Under the pieces are notes generated by a model. It did no database searches, was not told the origin of the DNA, and was given only the letters and a program-made list of their open reading frames with translations. 64,000 nucleotides of DNA, from assembly GCA_020465985.1 (NCBI GenBank), contig JAANYP010002965.1:124001-188000 (forward strand), written 5' to 3'. Position numbers and translations under genes: made by a program. This DNA is from Centrapalus pauciflorus (taxonomy: Eukaryota > Streptophyta > Magnoliopsida > Asterales > Asteraceae). Every line of letters begins with the position of its first letter. Position 1 is the first letter of the stretch. Below are positions 10,060-23,735 of the stretch, in pieces.

Positions 10060-12391
10060 TGTGAAGACCTTCCCTTACGGGGCAGTCCTCAGAGTCTAGG
10101 TCCCACAAATTGCAATACGATATCAACCATACTAAGATAGGGTAATTAAATTGCGGAATAATAAGATTACATGTACATACAAGATTAGGATTAAGTTTAC
10201 ATATTTCAAAATAAAGTTATAAAAGGGTAACATCTAATCTAATCATAATATCATACATTACATCAAATCTACCCAGAACCACCACAATTGTTGTCTTCCA
10301 ATCAGTACCAGAAAGATTTGTTGAGTAGTGGTCTAGAAAATCTTCAAAACTTGGATCTTGAATGACCTAAGTACTAGGTCCTGCAGGTGATTTTCCTTTG
10401 GCTTTTCCTGTAATATATTAATGCAACATCTGTAAGCAACTCTTAGTGAGTTTATAGATTTTCAATATCAACATGCGTGTCAAGCGGAGTCATTAGTGTT
10501 AGCGTGATATGTCTTGGCTGCCGCTACAGCCCTCATGATTGAGATATAGTATCATAAGATCGGATGATGTTCAAGTCACACTCACGCTTAAATCGTGGGG
10601 ATCAGCCACATACTGGGCTAGCTACCAGTAAGTCAATATGGCGGAACATCGGAGGTCATTACCAAGTTCATAAGAACTGGTGAAATAGCCGGGTCTAGAA
10701 CAATAGACCATAAGGGCTAGTCAAGCTGAATCAATTTATCAAATGTCTGATCAATGATGTAAGCATATGTCTTAGAAGTCATGATAGCAATGAATCATAA
10801 AGCAAAGTCTGAAGCAATATTAAATGCAATATGAAAAGATAATCAAATAGCTATCATGATCCACTGGGCAACACCCATCCATGGTGTGCACAGGTCTCAT
10901 TCCAGCTGATAAAGTGAATATCAATAAATCTATCAGCAACAATATATCTCAACCGGATCTATGCATGTTCAATCTGAATATCTATAACTCACAGTTTTCT
11001 GTAGTCTTTATCAAGCAGATTTATAATCCACCACCTGAGTTATCCCGGGATTTATCTTTAATCTTTCTGAACTCTGGCTTTGCCTTTTCAATCTTTAATT
11101 ATTTGTTCAGATTTATCTGAACCTGTCCAGAATAATATTACATCATTGTCAATTTCATAATCTATTAGCTTTAAAGTCTTTAAATTCTTATTTTCATCTG
11201 ATTCTGATAACTGATAATTCTTTATTCTTCCATCTTAGATTCATGATTCTTGTGTTTAAAGAATATCAAAATATTTATATACAAATTCGGACCAACCCCC
11301 ATCCGGATTCGGATCTAAGGATCACCCGAATTAGGATCAGATCCGAAATGTACAGGAGACTAGAGAACTCGCCGAGTAAACTCGGTGAACTCGCCGAGTT
11401 CACATCCGAACTTAGGATAGAGAACCGGATTTCGGACACAACCGAATTATGTTGACCCATCCGAATTCGGGTCCATCCGAGATCGGTTCTAATTTAATTT
11501 CGGTCCAAATCTAATTTCGGTTTTCATCCGAATTCGGGTCCCAACCGAATTTGGATCCGATACTTATGAATTTTTGAAGAAATGTTCAAGTTGTTCTTGG
11601 GAACTCGCCGAGTTCCCCTATGAACTCGTCGAGTTTACTTGCAGATTTGCAGGTCGACCCTTACGGGTTTTATCAAAAATTCATCAATCGACAATTATAC
11701 TAACATGCAATTAAATCCAACGTTATATTATCAATTTTGGGGTGTTTCTACACTATTTTCCCTATCTCTTAACACATTAAATCGTCCAGATTTGTCCAAA
11801 ATATTGAAATTTTCTCAAGAACACAAAAGTTTATAAAAACTCAGATTTTTGATCTTTTTGGACGATTTAAGCTACGATTTCTGTTTCTAAATCATTTATG
11901 GGTTTCATTACATGATTTCTAACCAACATTCCAAACACATAACATAATTTTTACAGATTTATAAATTCGAATTTGTACATTTTAAACTCTTAAAATACAA
12001 AATAAAATCATTAGAATTAATTGTATTACCTTAATATTCTTCTGATTCTTGATAATCCCAGTTAATCTCACGAATTCCTCTTCTAATCCTTGATTTCCAG
12101 CAGGTTTTTAGAGAGAGAGTGAGAGAGTTTTGTGTAATGAGATGATGAAATGAGGGAAATAAAAGACTTAAGGTCTTTTTATTTCAAGACTTTTGGGTTT
12201 TGGCAGTTTTAACCCCTTAACATCTGATTTTCTTTATTAAAGATTTATCTTTATTTTATCATCACTAGTTAATTTATCTTAATCAAATATTTTCATTACT
12301 TAATTAAAATTACCATACAAATAATGTAGTAAAATTACATTATTGAGTCGAAAGCAGAAAATAAAGTCAAGTCAAAAGCTAGGTTGTTACA
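10060..12391 (-). repeat. Gypsy 5' LTR, about 2.3 kb
   Basis: Minus-oriented LTR starting TGTAACAACC at 12391 and ending GGTCTTCACA at 10060, followed inward by the tRNA-Met primer site. It is an inverted copy of 4935-7073 over most of its length, and its outer 58 bases equal 1-58. ACAGG at 12392-12396 is the likely outer target duplication. It is rich in CTCGCCGAG and CCGAATTCGG palindromes. Confidence 0.82.
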
Positions 12392-12396
12392 ACAGG
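12392..12396. repeat. Probable 5-bp target duplication (ACAGG)
   Basis: Immediately outside the LTR end at 12391, and an inverted match to CCTGT at 7074-7078. Confidence 0.5.
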
Positions 12397-12402
12397 ATAC
12401 AG

Positions 12403-15400
12403 ATGGCTTCCCAAGCAACCACAAATAATTCCAACTCATCAAATTTCCATTGATCATCAAATCACACCCTCGTATCCAAACCAGTTAAATCCACATCTGT
12501 TACTGGACCAAGACCTTCCAACCCCATCCATGACACCTTGTTGTTGAAACTAAAACACTTCCTGCATCTTTCTGACATTAATCACATATTCAACCCCTCA
12601 GTCATCAAAGTAAGCCATCCAGTTATCGTCGATATTCTGAAAAGGCGCCCTCTGAGCTATCTGCTACAATATAAACCCATGATCCCCTTGATTTATCTTC
12701 ATCAATTTTGGCACACAATCAAGTTCATACCTGATGCTGGTGACCATCATTTTAAGGTTACCATAGATTAATTCAAGGACAAAATCACATTGGCAAGATA
12801 TCGCCACAATCTGTTTTTACCAAGGAGGATAGACAGGGTTAATTTCCCTGATCTAACAGATTTTGAAGGCTTTGTCTCAGATGAACAACTATGCAGAGAC
12901 ATCATAAGTATGGGGTACACAAAGCCACTCCCGAAGAGCTCACTTTTCCATAGAAATGGTCTTAATGGTGAATGGTATACCCTATTCGGAATCTTGAATA
13001 GGTGCATGACCTCAAAACATATGGGTGTAGATTGAGGGAGCATTCATGCACTTCGGATATTTCATGGTGTTGCCTACAACAAACACTATGATTTTGCATA
13101 GTGTATGTGGGAAGACCTAAAGGAAGTGGTGCTAGCAAAGACCACAAATTGTGCTAGAAAATTTGTCCCGATTCAAATATTCATACATATTCTAATTCGA
13201 GGAATATTAAGGGCTAATGAGAAGATCCCGAACAGGACTCACTCACAGAAATGTCCATACTATGTTATGATGAGCCTCTACAGCAACCGGGATGATGCCA
13301 ATGCAAACATCTTTCCTATTTCTGAATCTATCTTGAGATATGTTGATGAATCTGCCGAGAGTGTAAGGCTATATCGTATAGATCATGCTCCCATGGAGCC
13401 TCTAGAACTGAGGCATCCTACCCCCAGAGTAATAGGTGAGCAGGTTCAACAGCATGGGGCTGCTGAAAAGGGTCCCCCTGAGTTGAGGGAGCAGGAGATT
13501 GTAAGGAGAGGTGAGGAGAGAGAGGATTCTGAAAGAACTTTATCAGATATTCAAGGTGGAGGAAATGAAGGAGATGATGATCATGATCATGATGAAGCTG
13601 GGACAGAAATTGAAATATATCCCTCTGTGCGTTTACGTGTTCAAAGAGAAGATGTTGTGGTTAGTATAAGTGTGAGGGAGACCCAACCAGTAAACAGCCT
13701 GGAAACCACACACACGGTTAGTTCTCCTTTGAGAGTTGAAATTGAATCAACCATTATCCCACTGGTAATTGCACACCCCACTAGTCACTCATCTCCTTCT
13801 CAACAAGGAGATGTTTCACTTGATCACGGGGATATATCACAACTACTATCTAGGGATCATTCGAATCCTATAGATATTGAAATGAGTATACCGCTGCCCC
13901 AGTGTACATTTCTTCTACCACATGTCATAGAGCCGATTGAACATACATCTAGGACACTCGAGTCGGTCTCATTCATTAGGACATGTACAGAAGGACTTAG
14001 TGTCCCTGTCAGAACGACTATGGTGTTGGTTGCATCTGTTGCACTATCACTTGAGATGGTCGGAAGTCCTGCCAAAGCTCAATCAATGCCAACTCTGAGT
14101 GTAGGCCACACAGAGGTTCTTTTCACAAGTTCCACTGTTGTGTCAACTGAAAGTCTACGTGACCCAGGTGTTAGCTCTTTACCCTTTGTTACCGAAGAAA
14201 GACTAGATGTTGTAATCCATGGTGATACATAGCAAATGTCGTCTCAATTTGAATCCATGATGTCCCAGATTCTGAATATTCAACGATTATTAAAAAGGAA
14301 GGGTACAACAGAGGTTGAAGAAGAAAAATAAATTTCAAACAATGAGCTATGGGATTTGTGTTTTGAGAAGTTGAGCTTATGAATGAAAGAATGACTAGTT
14401 TAGAGAATATATACGCAATGCTCTTGGATCCCTATCAGAAATATTCTCAATTCTTGAACAATCCTGCAAATCACAAGCTTCGGGCTCCAAATGTAAACAT
14501 GAGGATCATGACTCCGATAGTGCTCCTCATGAGGGGGAGAAGAGGAGGAAGCTTGGTGATTCCGATAAGCAGATATTCTATATGAAGCTAAAGATTCAAA
14601 GACCGGTGGTTCTAAGGCAGGAGGAGCTAAAATAGACGATCCAACTGCTGCTCAATGTGAAATGGATTTGATTCTTCATGAAGATGTTTCAAATCCATTG
14701 AGTATGCATTTTAATATTGGTTACTTTGAGAATATGGCGATCCTGATGAGGAATAAAATGTGTTAATGATAGAAGGGGCTGATAAGGAGTAGTATGCCTG
14801 ATGAGAATGTCGTAATTGTTCTTACGAATCTTTTCAGATTCAGTAAGTTTGAAAATCAGCTCAGACTTTGACAATTGTTCAAATTCCATTATGAATTGCT
14901 AGAAATTGAATCTTCCAAGATCTTTTATGAAAAACGGAGTGAATTCTGATAAAACTTTGAAAAACTATTTCAGTTAAAGATTACTTATGAAAAATCAGCT
15001 CTGAAATGACTTTTTGACGTTAAAATTTCAGCTTTTCTGTATAAAATTGCCCGTAACTTTTTTCTGGAGTGGAAGGTTATGAAGATTGCAACTCAATTCA
15101 ACAAGATCGACAAGAAGTTTATTACTGTAAAAGCATAGGAAGATTAGGATGTGCATTCACTATTACGGGAGTTCCTGCATCAGTCCAAGGTATGACTGAA
15201 GTTGAGCTAATGGAAAAAAATTTTCAAGACGTCGTTTTGGCCGAAGAGTAAGAAAAACAACATGATCTCAGGTTCGCAATCCAAGATAAAGTTCAAAGAG
15301 AAATTAATTAAATAATTACTCTGCTCGATAAATAGGAGTTCAATAAGAATAAGAAGGATAAAAAGCTAAAACTTACTACTAAACAGAATGCTGAGTCTTA

Positions 15401-16120
15401 AAGAAACATAATTGTCTTCCATTTCTGGAAGATCATCTGGAGAGGAAAATATTTTGCAAGAAACGAGCCCCCATCTCATTTTCAAGCTTTTCAGAGTAAT
15501 AGAGTCTAACATGCCTCACTTGGTACACTTTTCCAGCTTTCTTCAGAATAAATCTCAGCCGATAGAGAATGTCATGGTGAACCATAGGATTTTAGAGCTA
15601 AGATGCATTGAAAAATACCGCTTTGTCAACATATTCTATCCGTTGTTCACTGTTCTCCGTGCTGATAGAAAAATCTACAAGTTCTCAAGGTCTACATTGA
15701 AGACGTTGAAGATCTGTTTGACGATCTGTGTATAAACAAAAGAGTAGAGAACTGTCGTTTTGCATTTAAAGTCGTCTTCCACTTCATGCACACTAAATTG
15801 GTCTTAATGTCTATACAATATCTACATATCGTAGTGGAAAGAGGAATGCGCAGAATCAATGTGATGGCTCCTCATCGAGATCTCAAAGGAATTGAAAAGT
15901 ATAAAGAATTTCAAGTCGTATTGGACAAGCATCCATGTGTGATCTATAAAAACAAAGATCAAGTTTTGAAGGCCATGAGAAAGATAGCGCTTAACAAATT
16001 CTCAGATGGAACCCTCAACATGGTAATGACATCATTGAGAGGTATTCTAGATGAAGATGCGTGGTGGTGGCATGGCCAAGATGGACCGGAGGATGATAGT
16101 CGACTTTGTTTCAGAGATTG
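12403..16120 (+). pseudogene. Additional ORF of a Copia element (plant transposon protein)
   Basis: Starts ATGGCTTCCCAAGC at 12403 and is soon broken by TGA near 12451. The frame resumes through 12771 with FLHLSDINHIF and LHQFWHTIKFIPDAGD, then NLFLPRRIDRVNFPDL, MGYTKPLP and LFGILNRCMTSKHMG up to 13035. The longest open part (13105-14232) carries CMWEDL followed by a long acidic, serine-rich stretch. Weaker remnants continue to a C-terminal part (INVMAPHRDLKGIEKY, near 15850-16117). I recognise the N-terminal pattern from proteins encoded between pol and the 3' LTR of Asteraceae Copia elements; their function is unknown to me. Multiple stops and shifts make it dead. A Copia polypurine tract follows at 16205. 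Confidence 0.7.
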
Positions 16121-16204
16121 ATTTTCGATTAAGAAGCCGGTGGAGCATCCGGAGATTTGAGAAGAAGCTTGGCGTGAAAGAATGAATCTGCTTTACCATT
16201 CATA

Positions 16205-16216
16205 AAAGGGGGAGAA
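16205..16216 (+). other. Copia polypurine tract
   Basis: AAAGGGGGAGAA immediately precedes a TGTTTGGTAC LTR start. It shows that the additional ORF is sense with respect to its element, so that element runs on the plus strand. Confidence 0.8.
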
Positions 16217-16492
16217 TGTTTGGTACTTTATTATATTGTTTATGAATGTAAAGTTGGGGGGCTTATTGAAATTTACATATTCTTGTAAATAATAGAATAG
16301 GTTTTAATATAGTGAAAGAGGCGGCTGTCAATTACAGTACCAAGGATAGTGCCTAGATTTGAGTGCAGAAATGGAGAAATAGGTTTGTCAGAGCTTTTAC
16401 AATTGCAGCCGCCATTTCATGTAAACATTCCTTATTCTCAATGAAATCATTTGGCTATCTTCGATTATATTGTGTTCCTATTGTTTTGATCA
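16217..16492 (+). repeat. Probable Copia 3' LTR
   Basis: Begins TGTTTGGTACTT after the polypurine tract. The end at TTTTGATCA (16492) is a guess from the ...CA rule because no partner LTR is in the window. It contains a block beginning GAAAGAGGCGGCTG and an inverse GCAGCCGCC block, which could pair. Confidence 0.5.
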
Positions 16493-16734
16493 TTATTGCA
16501 AATAGATTTTGATATTACATATATCTTCATTTGACAGTTAGTATTTTGGTCTAATGGAGTTCTCCATGAACCTATAATCATTCAGCTGCTCCTTTTTTTA
16601 ATTGTTCCCATTGAAAGTACTTTGTTTTTATAAGTCCATGCAATTGATATTTGATTATTACTATTTTGTTTCATGTTAGATATTTTCAATGATTCTTTTG
16701 ATGTATGGTAATATTAAACATGGAAATTTGACCC

Positions 16735-17003
16735 TTGCTGGTTGGGGCTGGAAATGGTAAAAAATGCCAAAAAAAAAAAATTTAAAATGCAAAACAATAG
16801 GACCCGGTTATTTGCTAAGCAACCTGGTTTATTTGTTTTTATTTTGTCTTAGTAACCCACATATAACCCGGTTAAAGTCAAGAAAAACCGGGCTATAATT
16901 AGATTTGGACCCGGTGAAATAACTGGGCTCTCTTTAGTTTCTAATCAAGCCACCCCACTCTAAGCCCGGTGGCAAAACCGGGCTTAGCCCATTTGTAGTA
17001 GTG
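16735..17003. mobile_element. CACTA (En/Spm-type) transposon end remnant
   Basis: The right edge reads TTTGTAGTAGTG, the reverse complement of a CACTACTACAAA terminal repeat. Inside are several short inverted and direct copies of a subterminal motif (ACCCGGTT, AACCGGGCT, GCCCGGTGG, ACCGGGCTT). No opposite end or transposase is visible, so this is a fragment or very short derivative. The left boundary is approximate. Confidence 0.55.
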
Positions 17004-17617
17004 TTATTTAAAGTAAAGAGATGATAACTTATGCATTGTTTTAGGAAGAAGTTAATTAGATGAATATATCTAAAATTAAATTAATAAATTCCATAAAAAA
17101 ATATTTTCTGGAATTGACTTTTAAATTTATTATATATCTATGGATAATTGCGCAGTAAACCATCAACTTGTCAATTTTTTGTGATTAAAACCCAAAACCA
17201 TTTTTCGTTGCATAGAAAACCGGCCCCGAACTAACTAAAAATCAGTAAATCAATGTTTTATCAATGGGTAATCGGTTAAAACCGGTTATTAATCCTACGT
17301 GGAATAAATTTTACTTGTTGAAATCGGTTGACAAGTATTACACATCATTTAAACCCTCGTTGAATATTTTTAATTGTAATTTTTAAACGGGATTACATCA
17401 TCAACGAGAGTTTAAATAATGTGTAATACTTGAAAACCGGTTTCAACAAGTAAAGTTTATTCCACGTAGGTTATTTACCGGTTCACGTAGGATTAATGAC
17501 CGGTTTGAAACGGTTACCCATTGATAAAACCTTGATTTACTGATTTTTAGTTAATTCGTGGTTTTTATGCAACGAAAAGTGGTTTGGGGTTTTAATCCCA
17601 AAAAACTGAGAAGTTTA

Positions 17618-18580
17618 GGTTGCGTTTAGTTAACGAAAACTAGTCAATTTTGAATTTCAGTTTTCAAGTTATAGTTTTCGGAAAAAACAAGGGTTTCTAT
17701 AAAAAGTGAAAACTTGTTTAGATGATGAAGTTTTAGTTTTAAGAAAAATAATATGAGTGATTATAAAATAAGAAAAATAGGATATGTGATAGAAAAGTAA
17801 GAGAGAGAAAGAGAGTGTAGGGTAGGTAATAGATAGGCATGGCAAAAAAACCCAACCCCGACGGGGAACCCGTAACTCGACCCCGATTTGACCGGGGAAT
17901 CCCCGAGTTGACCGGGGATGGGGATGGGGACGGGGAATCCCCGATTTAAAATAATGGGGATGGGACGGGGATGGGAGACACTTTAATCCCCGACCCCGGT
18001 TATAAATTATGCTTTTACATTTTATATAATATATTAAATATCATTGTATATAACTTTTCATTAGTTTAAAATACTATTATTATTCTTCATTTTATTGGTT
18101 TTATAAATATTATGCATCCATTTCTTTGTTTTAGTTTTATCACAAATTATACATTATATATGTAAATACCTCAAATATGTTTGAATTAATTTCTTTTAAT
18201 GTTTATTTACATATATTTTTCTACTAAATTACTATTTAGAGTTTAAACTTCAATAATCTTTATAAACTTGAAAAACCCGATTCCCCGACGGGGATCCCCG
18301 ATTGGGACGGGGATGGGAATAGAAACTCATTCCCCGACGGGGATGGGGCCATGGATGGGGGAGAGGATTATGAAGCGGGGATGGGGATGGGAATTGAGAT
18401 CCCCGCCCTGCCCCGCCCCATTGTCATCCCTAGTAATAGAAAAGTAATAGAGAGAATATGAAAAGTGGTATTTTAAAAAGTGAAATGAAAATTTATGAAA
18501 TTATTGTTAAGTAAACAAGTTTTCATTTTTTTGAAAAGTGAGATAAAAATTTTGGAATTTTTCGGTAACTAAATGCACCC
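17618..18580. mobile_element. Harbinger/Tourist-like MITE with TTA duplication
   Basis: Ends are GGTTGCGTTTAGTTAACG (left) and, reverse-complemented from the right, GGGTGCATTTAGTTACCG. Both are flanked by TTA (17615-17617 and 18581-18583), the hallmark target duplication of PIF/Harbinger elements. It is non-coding and carries a hAT element inside (17834-18432). Confidence 0.78.
17834..18432. mobile_element. hAT-like non-autonomous element with GTAATAGA duplication
   Basis: Inverted ends TAGGCATGGCAA and TAGGGATGACAA (right end reverse-complemented), with perfect 8-bp flanks GTAATAGA at 17826-17833 and 18433-18440, as expected for hAT. Both subterminal regions consist of GGGGATGGGG / CCCCGACGGGG repeats around an AT-rich core. 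Non-coding. Confidence 0.88.
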
Positions 18581-18605
18581 TTAGGGTTTTTTGCGCAATT
18601 ATCCC

Positions 18606-19648
18606 TGTATTTATTAAAGAAATAAAATACATAATTCCTAATTTTCCCTTTAATTATTATTAACAACTAATGACACATGACCTGCTGTGAACCTGTGATT
18701 GTTTCTCACTTCCTCTCACCATTAGTTTCTTCTCACATGATCCTCTATATATATATATTTCTGTTGTATTAATTAACATGATGAACAATTCTATATCCAA
18801 TATCAAGACTTGATAATAAACTTTTAATCCTGATTATGGTTGTTAGTAGACCGTATATTACCATATTAGTTTGCCTATATAAACAACCGGTGATTTCAAC
18901 TATACAATGACTTCACAGTACTAGTGGTGAAGCTCCGTCTACAAGATAGTTGAACTTAATGTCAATTAAAAAAAATTTCATTTAAATTGTTATATTCCAA
19001 AAATCTAAATAATCCTTTATTATAAATTTATATAAGCTTTATTTATATGATTTTAAATAAATTAGATATATTATTTAAAATTTGACAGTGTAAATAAATT
19101 AGATATGATATTTAATGTGTTAACCACTAACTTAAATTATTAAGGTGTTACACAAGCCTAGAAAGCTCGATATGGAGGCTTGACATAAGCCTTATCAATG
19201 AACACAAACTTTGGAGATCTTGAATGTAATAACCTTCTATTAGTGTTATATGTGTCAATATAACAAAACTACTATATCATGATTGATATCATAAATCGCT
19301 CAATGGTCATACCGATAAACACAAGTGAACAGAATTAATCAAACGTTGAAACAATAATATTTGATATTATTATTACACATCAAAGTATATTAGATATAAT
19401 TGAGATTAAATTGATTATTAGATAATTAAGTTTAATAAATCTCAAAGTGTGGGAATTTAATTGTAATAAGAAGTATTGCAAGTATCAAAGTGTCATCAGA
19501 TGATACATAATTTACATATCAATATTTTAAGGAATTATTATTGGATAATAACTATAAATTAATGCATCTTTTACGGATAAATCTTATCTTTATTTATTTG
19601 ACAAACAAAAGGATAATATCAAAGAATGAACAATCATCCATATGCATA
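18606..19648. other. Intergenic AT-rich DNA
   Basis: No open frame, repeat or transposon end recognised apart from a short (TA)n run near 18750. Confidence 0.6.
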
Positions 19649-19805
19649 TCTACCTATTCTATTATATGAGTAACTAGATGTCACATGGCATCTAGACAGA
19701 GCGTCAATTGGTTAAACATGGGATTGCCACGTGTACCTAACAATTTCCTATTAATTTGCTTTTAAAATTTGTTTTTTCCAATCTATTTATAAATCTATCT
19801 ATCTA
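19649..19805 (+). mobile_element. Helitron-like 5' end
   Basis: Starts A|TCTACCTATTCTATTATATGAG, an A|TC junction typical of Helitron 5' termini. About 150 bases are a near-perfect inverted copy of 30620-30770, the 5' end of a minus-strand Helitron. A second Helitron-type start interrupts it at 19806. Confidence 0.6.
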
Positions 19806-21483
<1,678 letters not shown>

Positions 21484-22062
21484 TGTAACACCCTCTAATC
21501 CCAGCTAAAAGCCACGTCATATACAATACACAGGTGGCATTAACGCATATAATATCCATATCACAATGTCAAGGTTTACACAAACACTGATTAATTAAAA
21601 CATTTCACAAACATAGTCATAACATCTAGAGTCAACCCGACATACAAAACCCGACCCGGACCCAAATATTCACATACGAACCCAGTATTGTTTATCCCAA
21701 AATTTCCAACAGAGTAGTCACATACAGATAACAAAAGGTAGAATCTCTCGATCGCAGCAAGTCACGCTCCTATCTTCGCTCAGGAGCTGGCGGTCCTATC
21801 TTCGGTTCCCCTGATACACACATCAGACTCGAATACGTAAGCTTCGCAGCTCGTGAGTACACAAGGGTTAGACACTGCACAGTTCACATAATCACATATC
21901 GCATGTCACATGGCAGCCCTACACTACGTGGCATAACACATGCCGACCGACCTCTAATCAGAGACCCTGGAGATCCAATACAGAAAGAGATACTCATCTC
22001 ACTTGGGGAATCCCTCCCCCCTGGAGCCAAACCACGCCCGTGGAAGCTAACAGGAATAACGG

Positions 22063-22067
<5 letters not shown>

Positions 22068-22142
<75 letters not shown>
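22068..22142. repeat. (TA)n tract in LTR
   Basis: Alternating TA run at the same LTR position as 28750-28834; length differs slightly between the two LTRs. Confidence 0.95.
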
Positions 22143-22148
<6 letters not shown>

Positions 22149-22580
22149 GGGAACCCTACACAGGGTCAAACAGAGCTACACAGCTCCCACAATACTCATC
22201 GCAATATATAGTAATGGATCTCAAGCATATAACACACATAAAGAAGGAAGGATCATACCTGAGGGGCAGCTCGCAGTGCCCAACATAATCACAACAGTAA
22301 TATACGCACATATTATGACTCGATAAAAGTAGGCCATTTGAAAAGAACTCGTGTACTCACCTGGATCACCCCGCACAATATCTCTAATTCGCTGATCCGA
22401 ACCCGGCCCGAAACTATCTCTGACAATCCCTGTACACACAACGAACCTTCCCAGGTTAATCCCGGCTTAACAGGTAAGCCCAAAATGCCCAATAATCATT
22501 AATATAATTGATAAAACCCTCAAAAAGCAACCCAAATAGGTTCCCGGGGTCTAAAAACCTAATCTGGCCAAAATAGCCCT

Positions 22581-22697
22581 AATCACGGCCGCGCTCATCT
22601 GATCATGGCCGCGCTCCGGATCACGCCCGCGCTCATCTGATCACGGCCGCGCTCATCTGATCACGGCCGCCCTCCTGATCACGGCCGCGCTCGCGGT
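22581..22697. repeat. LTR minisatellite, short allele
   Basis: About six copies of a roughly 20-base unit, GATCACGGCCGCGCTCATCT and variants. The other LTR has about four times more. Confidence 0.9.
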
Positions 22698-23311
22698 CAG
22701 ACTCATCTTCTTCATTTTTCAGCTTCTATCCATGGGGATTTCGACCCCAAATCCAATTTTTGCAGTAATAACTCGCAAAATCACCCCCAAAACACTTCTA
22801 AATCGTACAGAAACCATTCCCACCATATCCCAACAATAATTAACACAAAACCCTTTGAATTTGAAGGTTCTTACCTTTCACAAATTGGAGAACACAAAGG
22901 AGAGTTTTCAATCCAATTTCAGCACTAAATCTTCACTTAATTGGCTTCAAACTCTCTGAATTGGAAGCATAAGCATATACATACACTCTTGATAAGTTTG
23001 GGGAAGGAAATAAAGTCACGAACATAGCATACGTAATATACACATATTTACGGATCCGGTTATATCGCGGGTTCGACACCGATACCCGACCCCAATATTA
23101 AAAATCCACTATGTATATCATTAAATCCCATTTATTCCCGTGAATCCATAATTATAAATTATCCACTAAAATTATATCCCGAATCCACGTAATCCCCGTC
23201 CCGACACGTATAATCCACTATACGGGACGCAATTGGACCAACGCAATATTCAATAAAATAATTGGTCAATAAGATAATTACACGTACCTGCTCGGGAGTC
23301 GGGGTGTTACA

Positions 23312-23325
23312 AATCCTCCCCCTTA
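23312..23325 (-). other. Element B polypurine tract
   Basis: The minus strand reads GTAAGGGGGAGGATT directly before the TGTAACACCC LTR start. Confidence 0.85.
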
Positions 23326-23345
23326 CAAAGATTCCGTCCCGGAAT

Positions 23346-23735
23346 CTAACTCTGGCTCTGGAACAGGAAAGGATAGCGACTCCGCATCTCAGACTCGGGC
23401 TCCCAAGTTGCGCTGGTACCCTTATGGTGTCTCCACTGAACGAGTACCAATGATATCTCCTTATTGCGCAACTTCTTCACCTTCCGATCAGTAATCATCT
23501 CTGGCTGCTCAGCATATCTCAATTGATCATCCACTGATATCTCAGACAATGGAACATACTGATCCTCTTTTGCTAAACACTTTCTCAAATGGCTCACGTG
23601 GAACGTATCATGAACACCGGCTAACTCTGACGGCAATCTCAATCGATAGGCCTGATCTCTGACTCTGGAAATTATCTCAAACGGCCCTATATACCTCGGA
23701 CTCAGCTTGCCCCGGTGCCTGAAACGAATAAACAC
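23346..23735 (-). pseudogene. Element B integrase tail and chromodomain-like region
   Basis: Continues the integrase from a shifted frame near 23735: RHRGKLSPRYIGPFEII (GPF/Y module), VHDTFHVSHLRKCL, then the chromodomain-like end (LVLVQWRHHKGTSATWE) finishing at the stop near 23346. In chromoviruses this end can direct integration to particular chromatin. Here it is separated from the catalytic core by a frameshift. Confidence 0.9.

Larger units (their letters stand above)
17142..18605. mobile_element. Foldback (MULE-like) element, interrupted
   Basis: Two long inverted arms: 17142-17375 starting GGATAATTGCGC, and about 17400-17617 plus 18584-18605 ending GCGCAATTATCC. They pair along most of their length (both contain TTTTCGTTGCAT, AAAACCGG and CCACGTAGG-type blocks). 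The right arm was split at 17617 by a Harbinger-like MITE. No coding sequence remains. Terminal sequence and long arms resemble plant Mutator-like foldback elements; no clear 9-bp duplication was found. Confidence 0.68.
21484..23311 (-). repeat. Element B 3' LTR, 1828 bp
   Basis: Both LTR ends are TGTAACACCC / GGGTGTTACA. It contains a (TA)n run at 22068-22142 and a short GC-rich minisatellite at 22581-22697. It is about 358 bases shorter than the 5' LTR, a difference mostly due to minisatellite copy number. Confidence 0.93.

Noticed and set aside
13857..14075. Minus-strand open frame inside the additional ORF
   Set aside because: Shadow of the plus-strand coding frame, with no domain.
22060..22150. 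Open frames rich in alternating Ile-Tyr
   Set aside because: Translation of (TA)n; the same artefact recurs at 28750, 44000-45070, 47155, 51470 and 52200.
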